Shown here piece by piece: positions 1 through 10,641 of a stretch of DNA of 64,000 nt; position 1 is the stretch's first letter, and each line of letters begins with the position of its first letter. The notes beneath the pieces are model-generated. The model did not search any database and was not told the DNA's origin. It worked only from the letters and a program-made list of their open reading frames with translations. This DNA comes from Sebastes aleutianus. Its lineage: Eukaryota; Chordata; Actinopteri; Perciformes; Sebastidae. The translations under genes and the position numbers were made by a program. The DNA is taken from assembly GCA_916700875.1 (NCBI GenBank), contig CAKAKS010000032.1, forward strand, positions 7,875,001 through 7,939,000, given 5' to 3'.

Positions 1-108
1 ACTTGTTTTCTCTGGGTGACTGGATAGCGTAAAGATCTAAAGTCTTTCAAAAGTACAAGAAACTTCTTCATCTCTTAAAAGCATGGACAAAAGAAGAACC
101 CTACTAAC

Positions 109-247
109 CATTTAGTTTCTTGGTGGAGTCGTCGAGGAGTTTCTGTGTGGCGGAGCACATTTTACCAGGTACGTAGAAGATATGAGGCTTGGTCTTGGTA
201 CGAATGTATTTCACCAGACGGTTATTGTGGCTGGTCCACTCCTCTTG
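109..247 (-). CDS. pnn: pnn coding exon 8
   Basis: A 139-base exon with acceptor CGACAG|CAAGAG and donor AATG|GTTAGT, leaving one base of a split codon. Encodes QEEWTSHNNRLVKYIRTKTK then PHIFYVPGKMCSATQKLLDD, the end of the conserved domain. The expected continuation (ALFEGRR-like) must lie beyond the window edge on the minus strand. Confidence 0.95.
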
Positions 248-3200
248 CTGTCGATGGAGGAAAGAGAAGGTTAAATACAGTTCTGGCAAAGAAAGTACAA
301 ACTCTCTGATCCTTTTATTTTCAGTTTTCAATGTCTCTTGTTTCTACTGGCTCCAAAACGGCATTGCACCAAGAGCGAAGCAAATTTCCGCCAACAATTT
401 TTCTTTCCGCCATCAACCATGGAAGAAATAACCACTGTTGCTGCTTTGTACACAATGTGGAAGTCCCAGATATGTCAGAAAACAAAACGCCGTCGCATCT
501 GGGCGAGCTGTATCCACATACAGTGCCATTGCACTGACTGTACCTAGCAAGCCACGCGTCACTACTGCAGTATGAACCCAAAACAAACAGATATTGCTGT
601 GATTTAATTGCAATAAACAGATCAAAAGGATGCCGAAATAACTACACAATGATGTTGATTTGTAAAAAGTCTGAATTCATGCTTGGTCAGGTCTGTCCGC
701 AAGACGACAAGCAAACAACTTTTAAAATGCCTGTTTTCTGAATGGAGTTCGGAACGATCAGTGCCAGGCTATGCTAACATTGTAGCTGCTCTATCAACAC
801 TCGTAACACAGCATAACGTCATCTAGGCATAAATACGGCAGCGACGTTGTTGTTTATACCATAGACAGTCTGTGGTTTATACACATACATTCATACACAG
901 TTTTGTCCGGTCTTTGTACAGATATGTACTATCGTAGCTCTGTGTGCCTGTAAATGGCAACAGTAAGTTTGTCCTCCATTCCATCTCTGATTACACTACA
1001 TCAGGTTGTCGGTGATGACAGCAGAAGAATCTCGACGCTGATAGGGTCTCGCTCCAGTTCAAAAATTTCAACTTGCGCGAATAGACAAATGACGCAAATT
1101 TTGTGTGTTCGCAAAATCGACCTTGATTGTAATTGCGCCGCACGAAAAGTTCGCTTTGCGCTTGGTGTGAACGCACTGTAAGAGGTATTTTCTTACCAGC
1201 TGAGCTAATTCCACTTTCTGTTCCAGCAGTCTCAGCTCAGTCTGTTTGGCTCTCCTCTCTTCGAACAGCTCCCTCTTATCACTCTCCACCTTCTTCTTCT
1301 CAGCCTCAGCCTGAACCTCGAGCTTCGCCTCAATCTCTGTACGCCGCTTTTGCTGTGGGGACACCAGCAGAAGGTGGACAGAGACAGGGTTACGGAGAGG
1401 ACGATAAACACAGTTGTAGTGCACAAGCATCAAGTTATTAGCCAACGTATTGTATAAATAATGTGTCAGCAGTTGGGTTTCCCCAACATTTCTGTGGATG
1501 CTATTGTGAAGTGAATGGAAATCACACATTTTAAATAAAACATATATATTAAAAAAATTACTAAGTACTTAACAAAACACAGAGACAATACACTGAAACA
1601 CCATGACCCTGCTTCACATACATTACTTTTCATTTCTGAAATCAGAGCACATGAATTAACCAAATTCTTGTTTCAGTGACAGATTAGCTAAAAAAACACC
1701 ATCTAATTTAGTAACTTAATGAAAGCATGATTGGATTAAAATATTTCAGGGGCATTTTGTTGTCATTGCCTTGTTGGATGACATTAGCTAATATGAACGA
1801 CGGAAGTCTGAATATTTGCTTTGCCTGACCTCCTCGATGGCAGTCAGCTCAACAGTTCACTAATAAACCGGATAGATTTTCCTCACCTTCTCTGTGGAGA
1901 CGTTGGACTCTTGTTTGAATTTTTGCAGGGTCCCCATCAGCAGGCCGAACATACGCCGATTCCTGAACAAGAAAGCGCAAACCCAACATCACACACAGCT
2001 GAAATGTTCAGCATTTTCTGTTTGCTGGTGCAATTTAACAAATGTGATCATAAAGATCACGACAGCGAGCTCGTAGCTCATGTTGGCCTACCTCTGTTTG
2101 CCCCTCTCATCCATGGTTTGATCTTGAATGAGGTCTCTGCGTGTTCTCTCCTTGGAGGTAGCTACCACAGACGACTGCAACGCCGGCTGGGGGAAGAAGA
2201 AAACATGAAAGAGAGCAAATTGTTAGGTGTTTGTCTTTCAAAACACTGCATGTCTTAGCTTCTCCTAATATTTGACATTTAATTGTCAGCCTGCCAGAGG
2301 CTTTTGCTCTACCCAAAACACATCAAATGCTAAACTTTCCCCCCCACAGGCTGCATGTATGAACAGCTCTACCAACACACAGGAGATTAACTCTTTATTC
2401 TTACCTTTTTGACATCGTCATCATCCTCGGCGTCGCTGTCGTGACGCGCGTCTCTCCTGGCCCTCTGGTCCCCCGCCAGCCTGCAGAGACACACACACAC
2501 AAAAAGATAAGACGCCTGTAATAGACAGACACTTCACAGTCTATGTAAATATAGCAACTGCTGCTCTCACAGCTGTCAGCTCTGCTAATTGAAGCCTCAC
2601 ATCTGTCAGAACATGAGTAATCAAAGGCCCTGTTCAGATCTGGCATTAACATGCGTCCTGGGTGATGTGATCACTAGTGGACCTCCAAGTACAGGTGTGA
2701 ATGCACTCAAGACACATTGAGGACGCATTGAGATCCGATCGCATTCTAATGCCAGGTGTGAACAGACATACTCTGAGCGGTCCACTTGTGATTGGATAAC
2801 CCAAGACGCATGTTAATGCCAGGTCTGAACAGGGCCAAAGTGATTCAATTACTTACTTCGGGGGTATCATCTTAACACAAGAAAGAGGTACAAAATAACT
2901 GAAAGACAGCAAGACTGGCACAAAACGAAGAGTAAATGCCATCATATTTTCTGATTGCTGTTCGGCCTGAGGCCGTCTAGGGGCTACGTTAAAATTAAAC
3001 TGTTAAAAAACGGTTGTTATACCAGCAAATAGTATATTTCCCAATATCAGCATTAAACTCAATTAATAAAACTGGTTACATTTTGTTGACAATTGATTAT
3101 TATTATTTGTTACTAATCTACTCTCTAATTCTAAAAGCTAAACAGTCATGATTCTATACTTGGTATGGTATTCAATTCAATTTATTTTTATATAGCGTCA

Positions 3201-6090
3201 AATCATAACAGAAGTTAACTCGAGACGCTTTATATATAGAGCAGGTCTTAGACCGTACTCTATACATAGCTATATTGGGATGTTTTATCATCATAAATTG
3301 TGTGATGATCTGCTGCTAGTATAACAGTTAGATGCATAAGCATATAAAAAAATTAAAACCTCACCTCAGCAGGGCTCCTTCTATGTCCCTTTGCTTGGCA
3401 GGGGGGCCGCCGCTTCCCATGTCTGAGAGACTACGCCTGGGAAAGGACACACAGACGGTGGTTAGACGTAAGCAGGCACTTTAAAACAATCAACTCTGAT
3501 GGATTTCCATGCTGGTAAGAACAAATCAATGGTCTTTGCATGTTTTGTCAGAAATATTATTCTCTTATTTCTATTATAGTTTATTTGTTTCACAAACCAA
3601 TATAGGGCAATCATTGTGCAAATACTTACTGAATGTATATTACACTCAGAGGCGAATATATTAGGTACACCAATCTAAAACTAATGCAGCAACAGTCCTG
3701 CAATACATCCTACCTTCATGTAGGCTATATGGTGCCTTCAAATGAAACTCGTGAGCTTGTGTTTACAACATGGGAAGTCGTGCACACATGTGCTCGGCGT
3801 TAAAGTGGTTAAGTCATGAGAACACCTCTGATAAGCAACAGAAATATTAACATTACCGTCGGCGACTAGAAGCCACAGAGGCTAACAATTTAGCAAGCTA
3901 GCAAGTGGGTAACATTATGCAGTAAATGCAAAGGCATAATGACAGAGGAAAAAGACGAGGCCGTTGGGAATATCAAGATTTTCCTCAGACATAGTATGTA
4001 ATCATGAAGAAAAACAATATACGACTAAAATTACAATATATTAACTTATTATGAACTGAAAAATGTACTTCCACGGCCTCCGCCATTTCTCACAAAGTCA
4101 ACAAACACGTCACAACTCGTAAACACGACCCCATTTGAAGGCACCAATAATGTCCAGTTTTAGTTTAAACTGTTTTAGAGAGGTGATTCAATTTCATGGT
4201 CCCTTTGGAAGTTGTAGTTTTTGGTGCAGTTGAATTATATAGTGATATATTAGGGTGTTCAGTTTACCATCTTACTATTTAGTGCACTCACATTCATATA
4301 AACATGTTTTAATGAATATAAATCTACCAAACAGCAGCAGAAAACTAAATCTACAATCTAAAACCTGTTGTGCTTTTCAACTCCTCAGCCTCTTCCCACT
4401 AAGTACACCTGCTGTTGTATGATAGTAATCAGGTGAAGCAATGCTACAGATTAATACTCCATCCATCATCTTTGTCCCCCCTCCCAAAGGAGAACGGTCT
4501 GCAGGACAGATAATAATGCACACAGTGCACTTTCATAGACTAAGCTACTGGAGTTACCCTGCACTATACTCATTTTTAACAGTCTCTTCTGCACTATATT
4601 CACTTTTTTAATAGTCGTGTATCACAGCTGTTACTCTGCACTATATTCAGTTTAACAGTTTTCTTCATCTCCTTGTATTTCTATATCTGGACTATTTTTT
4701 TGTACTTTGCACTACTAACTTTTTTACTGCCTTTTTACTAACATGTTTTTGCACTATGGAACTGTGATGCTGGAAACTTTCCCTCGGGATCAATAAAGTA
4801 ACTATCTATCTATCCATCTATCTATCTATCTATCTAAGGATTAATACTCCATCTACTAATAAACCAACCAATCAATCAAGTAAATGCCAGTTGGTGGCTC
4901 ATTCATTAGCCAAACTCACAAATGTGGCTTGAAAAGATGTGTATTTTACAGTTAGGCATGGACCTAATCTCCACAGCTTGCTTTATAATTTATATTTTAC
5001 ATGGCTTGTACGCCATTTGAAGAAAAACAATATACGACTAAAATTACAATATATAAACTTACTGAACTGCACTGAAAAATTAACTTCCAAGGCCAGGAAA
5101 AAGTTTGAAGCTTTTAAATCAAAGCTTCAAACTTTCCTGTTTGCTGCTGCCTTTTATTAAACCAGACAATGATCTTATATACTGCACTAGAGCTTTCACT
5201 CTTGTGTGTTATATTCTATCCTAGCTTTTATTTTTAGCTTGTTTTTATGTTCTAATCTTTAATGTTTTTATAACTGTTTTAATTATGTCTTGATGTTCTT
5301 TTGCACTTTGTCGAAATGTTCTTAAATGTTTATGTAAAGCACTTTGGATTGCCCTGTTGCTGAAATGTGCTATTCAAATAAAGCTGCCTTAGCTTGCACC
5401 TCCCGATATCTACCACTATCTAAGTCGTCATATATGCCTAGCTTTCTGTACACAGCTTTGTGGAGCCCAGCTTTACCTGAGCAGGTTCATTCCTCTGCCT
5501 CTACCTCCACCAGGGCCTGCCATGGGGCCGCTGAGCCGACGGATCTGACCCGGTCTGCAGGAAACACAGAGAGAAACACAATGAAACTAAATGGTCTTGA
5601 TTTCTCGGTACTGATGTGGTTAGTTCGTTAGAAGCAGAGCCATGTGATACTAGCTCGCTAAACAGGTACATCTGGAGAGACACCGTGACGACGCCTGCAG
5701 GGCCTCGCAGCAGTTAACCGACTGGGTTTGATGTTACACCACAATGTTAAGAGCAGTTCATATTTACTACATGTATGTGTCTTATTTATCAGTTTAGGCA
5801 CAGCTACTGCGACCTTGTGTCGCTCCAGCTCGCATGAACCAACCTAATGTTTGCTATCTAGCTAACAGACTCATGCTAGCGCGCATCGGCTAGTCGTTTC
5901 CATGCTAGCAGGTTGGTTTCGCTTTATTACTAGGAAAAACAACAACAACTAAAGAACCACTCGGTGTTTTCTTTTACCTGGATTCATTAGGATCACGTCC
6001 CGTTAGTTTGCGGATGTTATCGTCCACATTCTTCAGGCTTTCCTTCGCTTTCTCGAGCTGGTCCTGCAAGCTCCGCACCACCACCGCCAT
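109..6090 (-). CDS. pnn: Pinin, 5' part of gene (8 coding exons; last exon outside window)
   Basis: Pinin is a nuclear-speckle protein that joins the exon-junction/ASAP-PSAP splicing machinery and was also described at desmosomes (family knowledge). Joined minus-strand exons 6090-5978, 5554-5477, 3436-3365, 2480-2405, 2186-2092, 1962-1887, 1352-1197 and 247-109 give one frame of 268 codons plus one base, with GT-AG borders and compatible phases throughout. Seen in order: an N-terminal coiled-coil-like segment (residues 1-35, with KESLKNVDDNIRKLTGRDPN); a Gly/Arg patch (GGGRGRG, about 55-60); an acidic stretch (DAEDDDD, about 105-111); then the highly conserved pinin/SDK/memA domain from about residue 145 (RRMFGLLMGTLQKFKQES, RELFEERRAKQTELRLLEQK, YIRTKTKPHIFYVPGKM). 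Mammalian pinin is over 700 residues; its Glu-rich and Arg/Ser-rich C terminus would be in the missing final exon. The start is the ATG at 6090, which matches the mammalian MAV start. Confidence 0.95.
1197..1352 (-). CDS. pnn: pnn coding exon 7 (charged helical segment)
   Basis: A 156-base exon of exactly 52 codons, with acceptor CCACAG|CAAAAG and donor CAGCTG|GTAAGA. Encodes a long charged helix including AKLEVQAEAEKKKVESDKRE and ELFEERRAKQTELRLLEQK, the core of the pinin/SDK/memA domain. The high Glu/Lys/Arg content and lack of Pro suggest a single extended helix or coiled coil. Confidence 0.95.
1887..1962 (-). CDS. pnn: pnn coding exon 6 (start of pinin/SDK/memA domain)
   Basis: A 76-base exon with acceptor TTCAG|GAATCG and donor GAAG|GTGAGG, ending in phase 0. 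Encodes NRRMFGLLMGTLQKFKQESN then VSTEK, one of the most conserved blocks of pinin. Confidence 0.94.
2092..2186 (-). CDS. pnn: pnn coding exon 5
   Basis: A 95-base exon with acceptor CCCCAG|CCGGCG and donor AGAG|GTAGGC. Encodes PALQSSVVATSKERTRRDLI and then QDQTMDERGKQ, nearly identical to mammalian pinin. This leads into the conserved pinin/SDK/memA domain. Confidence 0.93.
2405..2480 (-). CDS. pnn: pnn coding exon 4 (acidic)
   Basis: A 76-base exon with acceptor CTGCAG|GCTGG and donor AAAAAG|GTAAGA, ending in phase 0. Encodes an Arg-rich then Asp-rich stretch ending DSDAEDDDDVKK, matching the SDPEDDDVKK of mammalian pinin. Confidence 0.9.
2626..2836. mobile_element. Palindromic MITE-like element in pnn intron
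   Basis: About 211 bases with long inverted ends. The left end begins GGCCCTGTTCAGATCTGGCA and the complement of the right end reads GGCCCTGTTCAGACCTGGCA; both continue into ATTAACATGCGTC. There is no coding capacity. It lies in the intron between pnn exons 4 and 3. Pairing of the two ends could form a hairpin in the pre-mRNA. The superfamily is not assigned. Confidence 0.7.
3171..3275. repeat. Interspersed repeat fragment (CAATT-type tail)
   Basis: Begins TTCAATTCAATTTATTTTTA and continues with a segment around 'gagcaggtcttagaccgtac' that I recognise as a very common fish dispersed repeat end, probably SINE/LINE derived. Family assignment is from memory. Confidence 0.4.
3365..3436 (-). CDS. 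pnn: pnn coding exon 3
   Basis: A 72-base exon, phase 2 to phase 2, with acceptor TCCCAG|GCG and donor TGAG|GTGAGG. Encodes RRSLSDMGSGGPPAKQRDIE then GALL, aligning with the GGGPPAKQRDLEGA segment recalled from mammalian pinin. Confidence 0.9.
3730..4146. mobile_element. MITE-like element with 15-bp perfect terminal inverted repeats
   Basis: TGGTGCCTTCAAATG at 3730-3744 is the exact complement of CATTTGAAGGCACCA at 4132-4146. The unit is 417 bases, non-coding, and in the pnn intron between exons 3 and 2. Flanking TA is compatible with a TA target duplication. An internal 70-base segment (about 4005-4078) recurs at 5018-5093. Confidence 0.65.
4480..4837 (+). mobile_element. LINE 3'-end fragment with (ATCT)n tail
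   Basis: The tract with repeated 'tgcactat' motifs ends in CGGGATCAATAAAGTA followed by a short ATCT tandem array (about 4800-4837). The same end structure occurs at 36998-37103. It is typical of L2-like fish LINE tails, which end in a short tandem repeat rather than poly(A). Confidence 0.55.
5093..5392 (+). mobile_element. LINE/SINE 3'-tail fragment
   Basis: Ends with GTAAAGCACTTTGGATTGCC, then TGCTATTCAAATAAAGCTGCC and TTAGC, a widely dispersed fish retroelement tail that I recognise by pattern. It lies in the intron immediately downstream (in pnn orientation) of exon 2. Confidence 0.45.
5477..5554 (-). CDS. pnn: pnn coding exon 2
   Basis: A 78-base exon, phase 2 to phase 2, with acceptor CTGCAG|ACC and donor TCAG|GTAAAG. 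Encodes RPGQIRRLSGPMAGPGGGRG followed by RGMNLL, the Gly/Arg-rich segment found at the same place in mammalian pinin. Confidence 0.88.
5978..6090 (-). CDS. pnn: pnn coding exon 1
   Basis: Encodes residues 1-37 plus two bases of codon 38, beginning MAVVVRSLQDQLEKAKESLK. The ATG is preceded by AAG (AAGATGGCGG), a good initiation context. The donor is CCAG|GTAAAA. The heptad-like spacing of Leu/Val suggests the N-terminal coiled coil known in pinin. Confidence 0.93.
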
Positions 6091-6118
6091 CTTGCTTTCG
6101 GTTAGCGCGAATCACGTG
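6081..6118 (-). promoter_or_regulatory. Candidate pnn core-promoter motifs: YY1-like site over the start codon and CACGTG box
   Basis: On the minus strand the start codon sits inside AAGATGGCGG (6093-6084), which matches the known YY1 downstream-promoter motif often placed over initiation codons of housekeeping genes. A palindromic CACGTG E-box lies 23 bases upstream (6113-6118). Binding is inferred. Confidence 0.4.
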
Positions 6119-6406
6119 TTTCTTCTTCTTCTTCTTCTTCTATCTTCGCCTGCTCGCTTTCTTCTTCTTCGTGGTTTTACCAACCAGCAGCAGACTTGAT
6201 GCGAGGTTGTAGCGCGTCACCGCCATCTGCTGCTCAGTTTGTATATATCCCAAAGAGATAGCTCAAACATGTTTGTTTTTCTAGTTTTTTTTTATAATAT
6301 GTTTATTGTTTTTTCTTATTTTCACAAACACAATAAGAATAATAATAATAATTTAAAAAAAACAACAACAAATAAACACTGGTACAGCTCAGATCAAAAA
6401 CATATA

Positions 6407-6965
6407 CACTCACCGGCAACTTTATTAGGTACAAGGTGTACCTAATAAAGTGGACGGTGCTAGTACCAGGTGGTCTTCTGCTGTTGTAGCCCATCTGCTT
6501 CAAGGTTGGACGTGTTGTGCGTTTGGAGATGGTATTCTGCATACCTTGGTTGTAACGAGTGGTTATTTGAGATACTGTTGCCTTTCTATCATCTCGAACC
6601 ACTCTGCCCATTCTCCTCTGACCTCTGACATCAACAAGGCATTTTCGTCCACGCTCACTGGATATTTTCTCTTTTTCGGACCATTCTCTGTAAACCCTAG
6701 AGATGGTTGTGCGTGTAAATCCCAGTAGATCAGCAGTTTTTGAAATACTCATACCAGCCCGTCTGGCACCAACAACCATGCCACGTTCAAAGTCACTTAA
6801 ATCCCCTTTCTTCCCCATTCTGATGCTCGGTTTGAACTTCAGCAAGTCATCTTCACCACCTCTAGATGCCTAAATGCATTGAGTTGCTGTCATGTGATTG
6901 GCTGATCAGCTATTTGTGTTAACAAGCAATTGAACAGGTGTGCCTAATAAAGTGGCCGGTGAGTG
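6407..6965 (-). mobile_element. Internally deleted Tc1/mariner-like transposon
   Basis: Inverted ends CACTCACCGG...ACTTTATTAGG are flanked by TA on both sides (6405-6406, 6966-6967). Only 559 bases remain, against about 1.2-1.6 kb for a full Tc1-like element. The transposase is deleted after the N-terminal DNA-binding region. Confidence 0.85.
6450..6818 (-). pseudogene. Tc1-like transposase, N-terminal helix-turn-helix remnant
   Basis: Starts at the ATG at 6818: MGKKGDLSDFERGMVVGARR then AGMSISKTADLLGFTRTTIS and VYREWSEK. This is the first helix-turn-helix of Tc1-like transposases, followed by part of the second (VSQITTRYNQGMQN, LKQMGYNSRRP). The reading then runs into the terminal inverted repeat. 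The whole DDE catalytic domain (normally about 200 further residues) is missing, so the element could move only in trans. Confidence 0.85.
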
Positions 6966-7595
6966 TATATAGGAGGTCATAGGAAATAGTCCATAGTGCA
7001 GGGAAGTCACAGGATATATGAGTTCATGTTCAGGAGACTCCTTGTGAGATAATGGAGGAGACATCAGGTCCAATATAATTCAGATAGGGCTGCCAAATAT
7101 GAGTGGAACTGATCTACGTTGGCATGTAGAATATTTGTTAGATATTTCCAAAGGGACCATCTCAAATATGACTTTATGCCAGCCTTGAACAGAGGGTTTC
7201 TTATCACTAATCCACTGTAGTAATATATTTTTTCTAGCAGCAAATGTAAGAATGTTACATAACCTTTTGTTGGCTGCAGTAGTTCATATTTGTACTTGGG
7301 ATTCCTAAAATTGTGCAATGTCCAAAGACATTGGATTCATTTCTAAATCCTTATCAAATATCTTTTCCATTTCACATAATATTTCAGACCAGTACTTCTG
7401 TAATTTATGACACGACCAAAGGCAATGGGTTACGGTACCTATTTCAGTTTTGCATTTGAGACACAGAGGAGAAAGTGAGGGGTCAAAAGAATGCCTGCGA
7501 TTAGGGGATATATGTATTCTATGTATAATTTTAAATTAATTTGAGCTAAAACATGTTTTAATGTAACAATTTAGTCATTAAAAATAACATTTGCC

Positions 7596-7945
7596 TTAAA
7601 GGGGACGTATCGGGCTCATTTTCAGGTTCATATTTGTATTTTGTGTCTCTACTAGAACATGTTTACATACTTTAATGTTAAAAAAAACCTTTAATTTCCT
7701 CATACTGTCGGCCTGAATATGCCTGTATCTGTCTGAAACGCTCCGTTTTAGTACATTTCAATGGAATTGCAACAGAATTGCGTTGCTAGGCAACAGCTTG
7801 GGTCCATGTTTACTTTATGTAGGCTGATGACATTCACATACACTGCAACAGGAAATAAACTGGGACCCATTTAGAATGTTTAGTTTTAAAACTTTGAAAT
7901 GGTCTAAATATTGTATATTTGTGACATCACAATTTTATAATTTAT
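7596..7945 (+). mobile_element. TTAA-flanked repeat, family A, diverged or truncated copy
   Basis: Starts TTAAAGGGGACGTATCGGGC and shares 'ctagaacatgtttacat' and 'tgtctgaaacgctc' with the copies at 9138, 10642 and 51269. The second half diverges and the right end is not found. Confidence 0.5.
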
Positions 7946-9137
7946 GGCAAATTATTCCGTGGACCCCCTGACAGAATGCCACGGACCCCACTTTGAGAAT
8001 CACTGATACAGGAAATCTTTAATTATGACTCTCTCCTGGAGCTGGATGGTGTCATGTGTGAAGTGTTTCTAGGAGTGCTCCCGCTGTCAGAAGTCACAAG
8101 ATCCCCAGGAATTATAGTACCATAACTTGTACTATAGCAGTCAGTGAACTCATCATTTATGACTGTTTACCTATAGACAAACCTACCAACAACTTGTAAT
8201 AATTGGGGATTGTAAAAACCAATCAAAGTAGTTATGGCATATGCATTTACTAGACGAAGCTAAAATACATGTTTATTAAATTATAGTGTGACACTACATT
8301 GTGATTTTTCCCCAACAAAGAGAATACACAGTTTTATACTGAACTTCAATCTGGAAACTTATCTCTGTTTTCAGAGATTTGTAAAGTATGTTTGTGTTTA
8401 GCTCATATTTAGAGTAGAATAGATCAAAGTGTTCCTCATGTTGTTTTATTTCTCCTGAGTCAACGCAGCGTAAAGGCGTACTCTCCTCTCTTGGCAGCCA
8501 GGTTCTGTTCGTCTGCCCGTCTCTTTCGTACTGCATCACAAACAGCAGTGAGCCGAGAACACCCGCTCTAAATTGAGAGTCCGAGATTGAAAATAAAAAC
8601 CCTTTTGAGTCCGGCTCTTGCATCTCTTGCATATCAAAGTGGGAACCAACCATCAAACAGCATTTCATTTCCTGGGTCATGTCTGCATGTGGCACTGTTG
8701 GATTTCTGCTGTTTCACTGCTGATTGCCTTGTGTGTAGAGGGCATTGCAACATTACGACATACTGTGGCAGTGTGTGTGTTGCTACCATTGTAGTTGTTT
8801 GTGAACTCACTTAACTTTCTCCTTGTTTGCTACATTTGAAAACATAACTTTTATCATAACCCATGTCAGATGTTTTATTTTATTCAAAATGTTTCAGTTA
8901 ATGTAGAAAAAAAATGAAATGTGTAGGTTTTTTTTTTTAAAGAAAGGGATTCATTCAAAAGCACGATCAGTTTCGACAATTTGTCAAAAAAAATTATACA
9001 TTAAAAATAACTTGTCTTTAAGTCATCTATAAGACTAGTAGGAGTTGCAACAATATAAAAATATTGAATGATATATTAATAATTTCTCCTATTCCAGTGT
9101 CTGACACACCTCAGTGAAGTTGATTAAGTCTTTGGCA
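7946..9137. other. Non-coding interval, no feature recognised
   Basis: AT-rich sequence with no recognisable protein, splice-supported exon or inverted-end element. An open frame of 133 codons on the minus strand (8294-8695) resembles nothing I know and is treated as chance. Confidence 0.4.
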
Positions 9138-9679
9138 TTAAAGAGGACCTATCATGCTCATTTTCAGGTGCATACTTACTTAATACTACGTATTTTCGGT
9201 TTCTACTAGAACATGTTTACATGATATAATTATCAAAAAACACTTTATTTTTCTCATACCAGCTGTGCTGCAGCACCTCTTTTCACCTTCTGTCTGAAAC
9301 GCTCTGTTTGAGCTCCTGCCCCGCCCCCCGACAAGCCCAGTCTGCTCTGATTGGTCAGCTGGCCCACTATTGTGATTGGTCAACCGAACCAAACTCTTTG
9401 GACTCAGCTCCAACTCCGCTCTAACTAGCTTTGTTTGAGAGTGTGCCAAACTAGCCGTTACGCAAATGTTTTATTTTTGTGACATCACCACGTTACAGAA
9501 GAAAAGGCGGGACTTCAAGCAAGGTGTTCCAGGCAGTTCAGGAGCAGTGTTTCTGTGGGGGAGAGTAACTTTCTTTGGTGTGGGCTTTGTAACTTTGCAG
9601 ACCTTTTACATGCACAACAAACTATATAACACACTAAAGAAAAGGAAAAAAGCACAAAAGCATAATAGGCCCCCTTTAA
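9138..9679 (+). mobile_element. TTAA-flanked non-autonomous DNA element, family A copy 2
   Basis: TTAA at 9138-9141 and at 9676-9679. The ends are inverted (AGAGGACCTATCATGCT left; complement of right AGGGGGCCTATTATGCT). The interior carries 'ctctgattggtcagctggcc' and 'gacatcaccacgttac', shared with copies at 10642-11491 and 51269-51745. The TTAA target and a length near 540 bases fit piggyBac- or Kolobok-type MITEs. There is no coding capacity. Confidence 0.65.
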
Positions 9680-10641
9680 TCAACACGGTGCTGGGAAATA
9701 ATTGAACGTCACCCCGCATGTTGTTTTTTTGTCACCTCCATGGTAACTGTGGGACACACAAAGATGTGTTTTTTTTTCAACTTGCATAACACTAACATGA
9801 TAATCTCATTACCCAGACGTGAACAAGCTCTTTGTCTGAGCTCTGAACAAAGCAGGGAACAAACTAAAATTAGCAGGGAGCATTTTTCTCAGTTGCGTCG
9901 ACAGGATTATGGGCAAATATTTATATCATCAGGGCTACTTGTAAAATAAAATATTAATAAAAGCAATCATACAAAAATGCCATATTAAAGAAAGTGGAGT
10001 TGCACCCTTGTTCCACAGATTTTAGGTGTGGCTTTTGGCTGCATCATTGTTATTCTTATCTATATCCATGTTTTTTCCCTGAATGAAACATAATAATTTT
10101 GCTGTCTGTTACCGGTGCTCAAATGTAAATCATCCACTTGAACAACGAAATGACTTCTTATTAAAACTGTATGGGGCTAGATAAGAAGTACTATAGATTG
10201 CTGTTTTCCCTCAATATGTCCTATTATATGTCTTATATTATTTCTCAGAGTGTAAATCATCATTCCTCCTGGTTTGTCTCCTCTGTCTTTCAGTATCTTT
10301 CTCTTCCATTTACCTCGTCTCTCTCTGCTCATCGCTAACCAGCACTTTTCCCTCTATTTCCCCATCGCTGTGTTGTCATGGTGACAGTGGTTGAATCTCA
10401 TTTGCATTGAGTGTTTCATGTTGCCCTCTCACTAGAGGGAAAGCCCTGCAGTGCAGGGATAGGGTTACCACTCCTTTCTGGAGTGTCGGCACATTGAGAA
10501 GAGCTCATATTCGGTGTTCCCTCCACATCAACCGCCCTCCCTCGGATGGAGTCTGTTTTTTAGAACCATACTAAATATATGGTGTAAGTATTATACATTT
10601 TCAATGCTAAATAAGCCTCTAAACAACATAGTGACCATTGT
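9680..10641. other. Unique spacer between two inverted family-A elements
   Basis: No coding or RNA gene is seen. It includes a pyrimidine-rich stretch around 10255-10370. Confidence 0.35.

Larger units (their letters stand above)
6283..7560 (-). mobile_element. L1/Tx1-type LINE 3' fragment, split by a Tc1-like insertion
   Basis: The minus-strand translation of 7500-7320 reads SPLCLKCKTEIGTVTHCLWS then CHKLQKYWSEILCEMEKIF, a zinc-binding (zf-RVT) tail typical of Tx1-like L1 reverse-transcriptase ORFs. It continues, with stops and frame changes, into AARKNILLQWISDKKPS and WHKVIFEMVPLEYLTN (about 7230-7110), the usual C terminus. The 3' UTR runs to an AATAAA-like signal and poly(A) (poly-T on plus, about 6283-6291). 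It is 5'-truncated and dead. The Tc1-like element at 6407-6965 interrupts its 3' UTR. Confidence 0.7.

Noticed and set aside
8294..8695. 133-codon minus-strand frame as a gene
   Set aside because: No recognisable domain, no splice or promoter support, and location between repeats.
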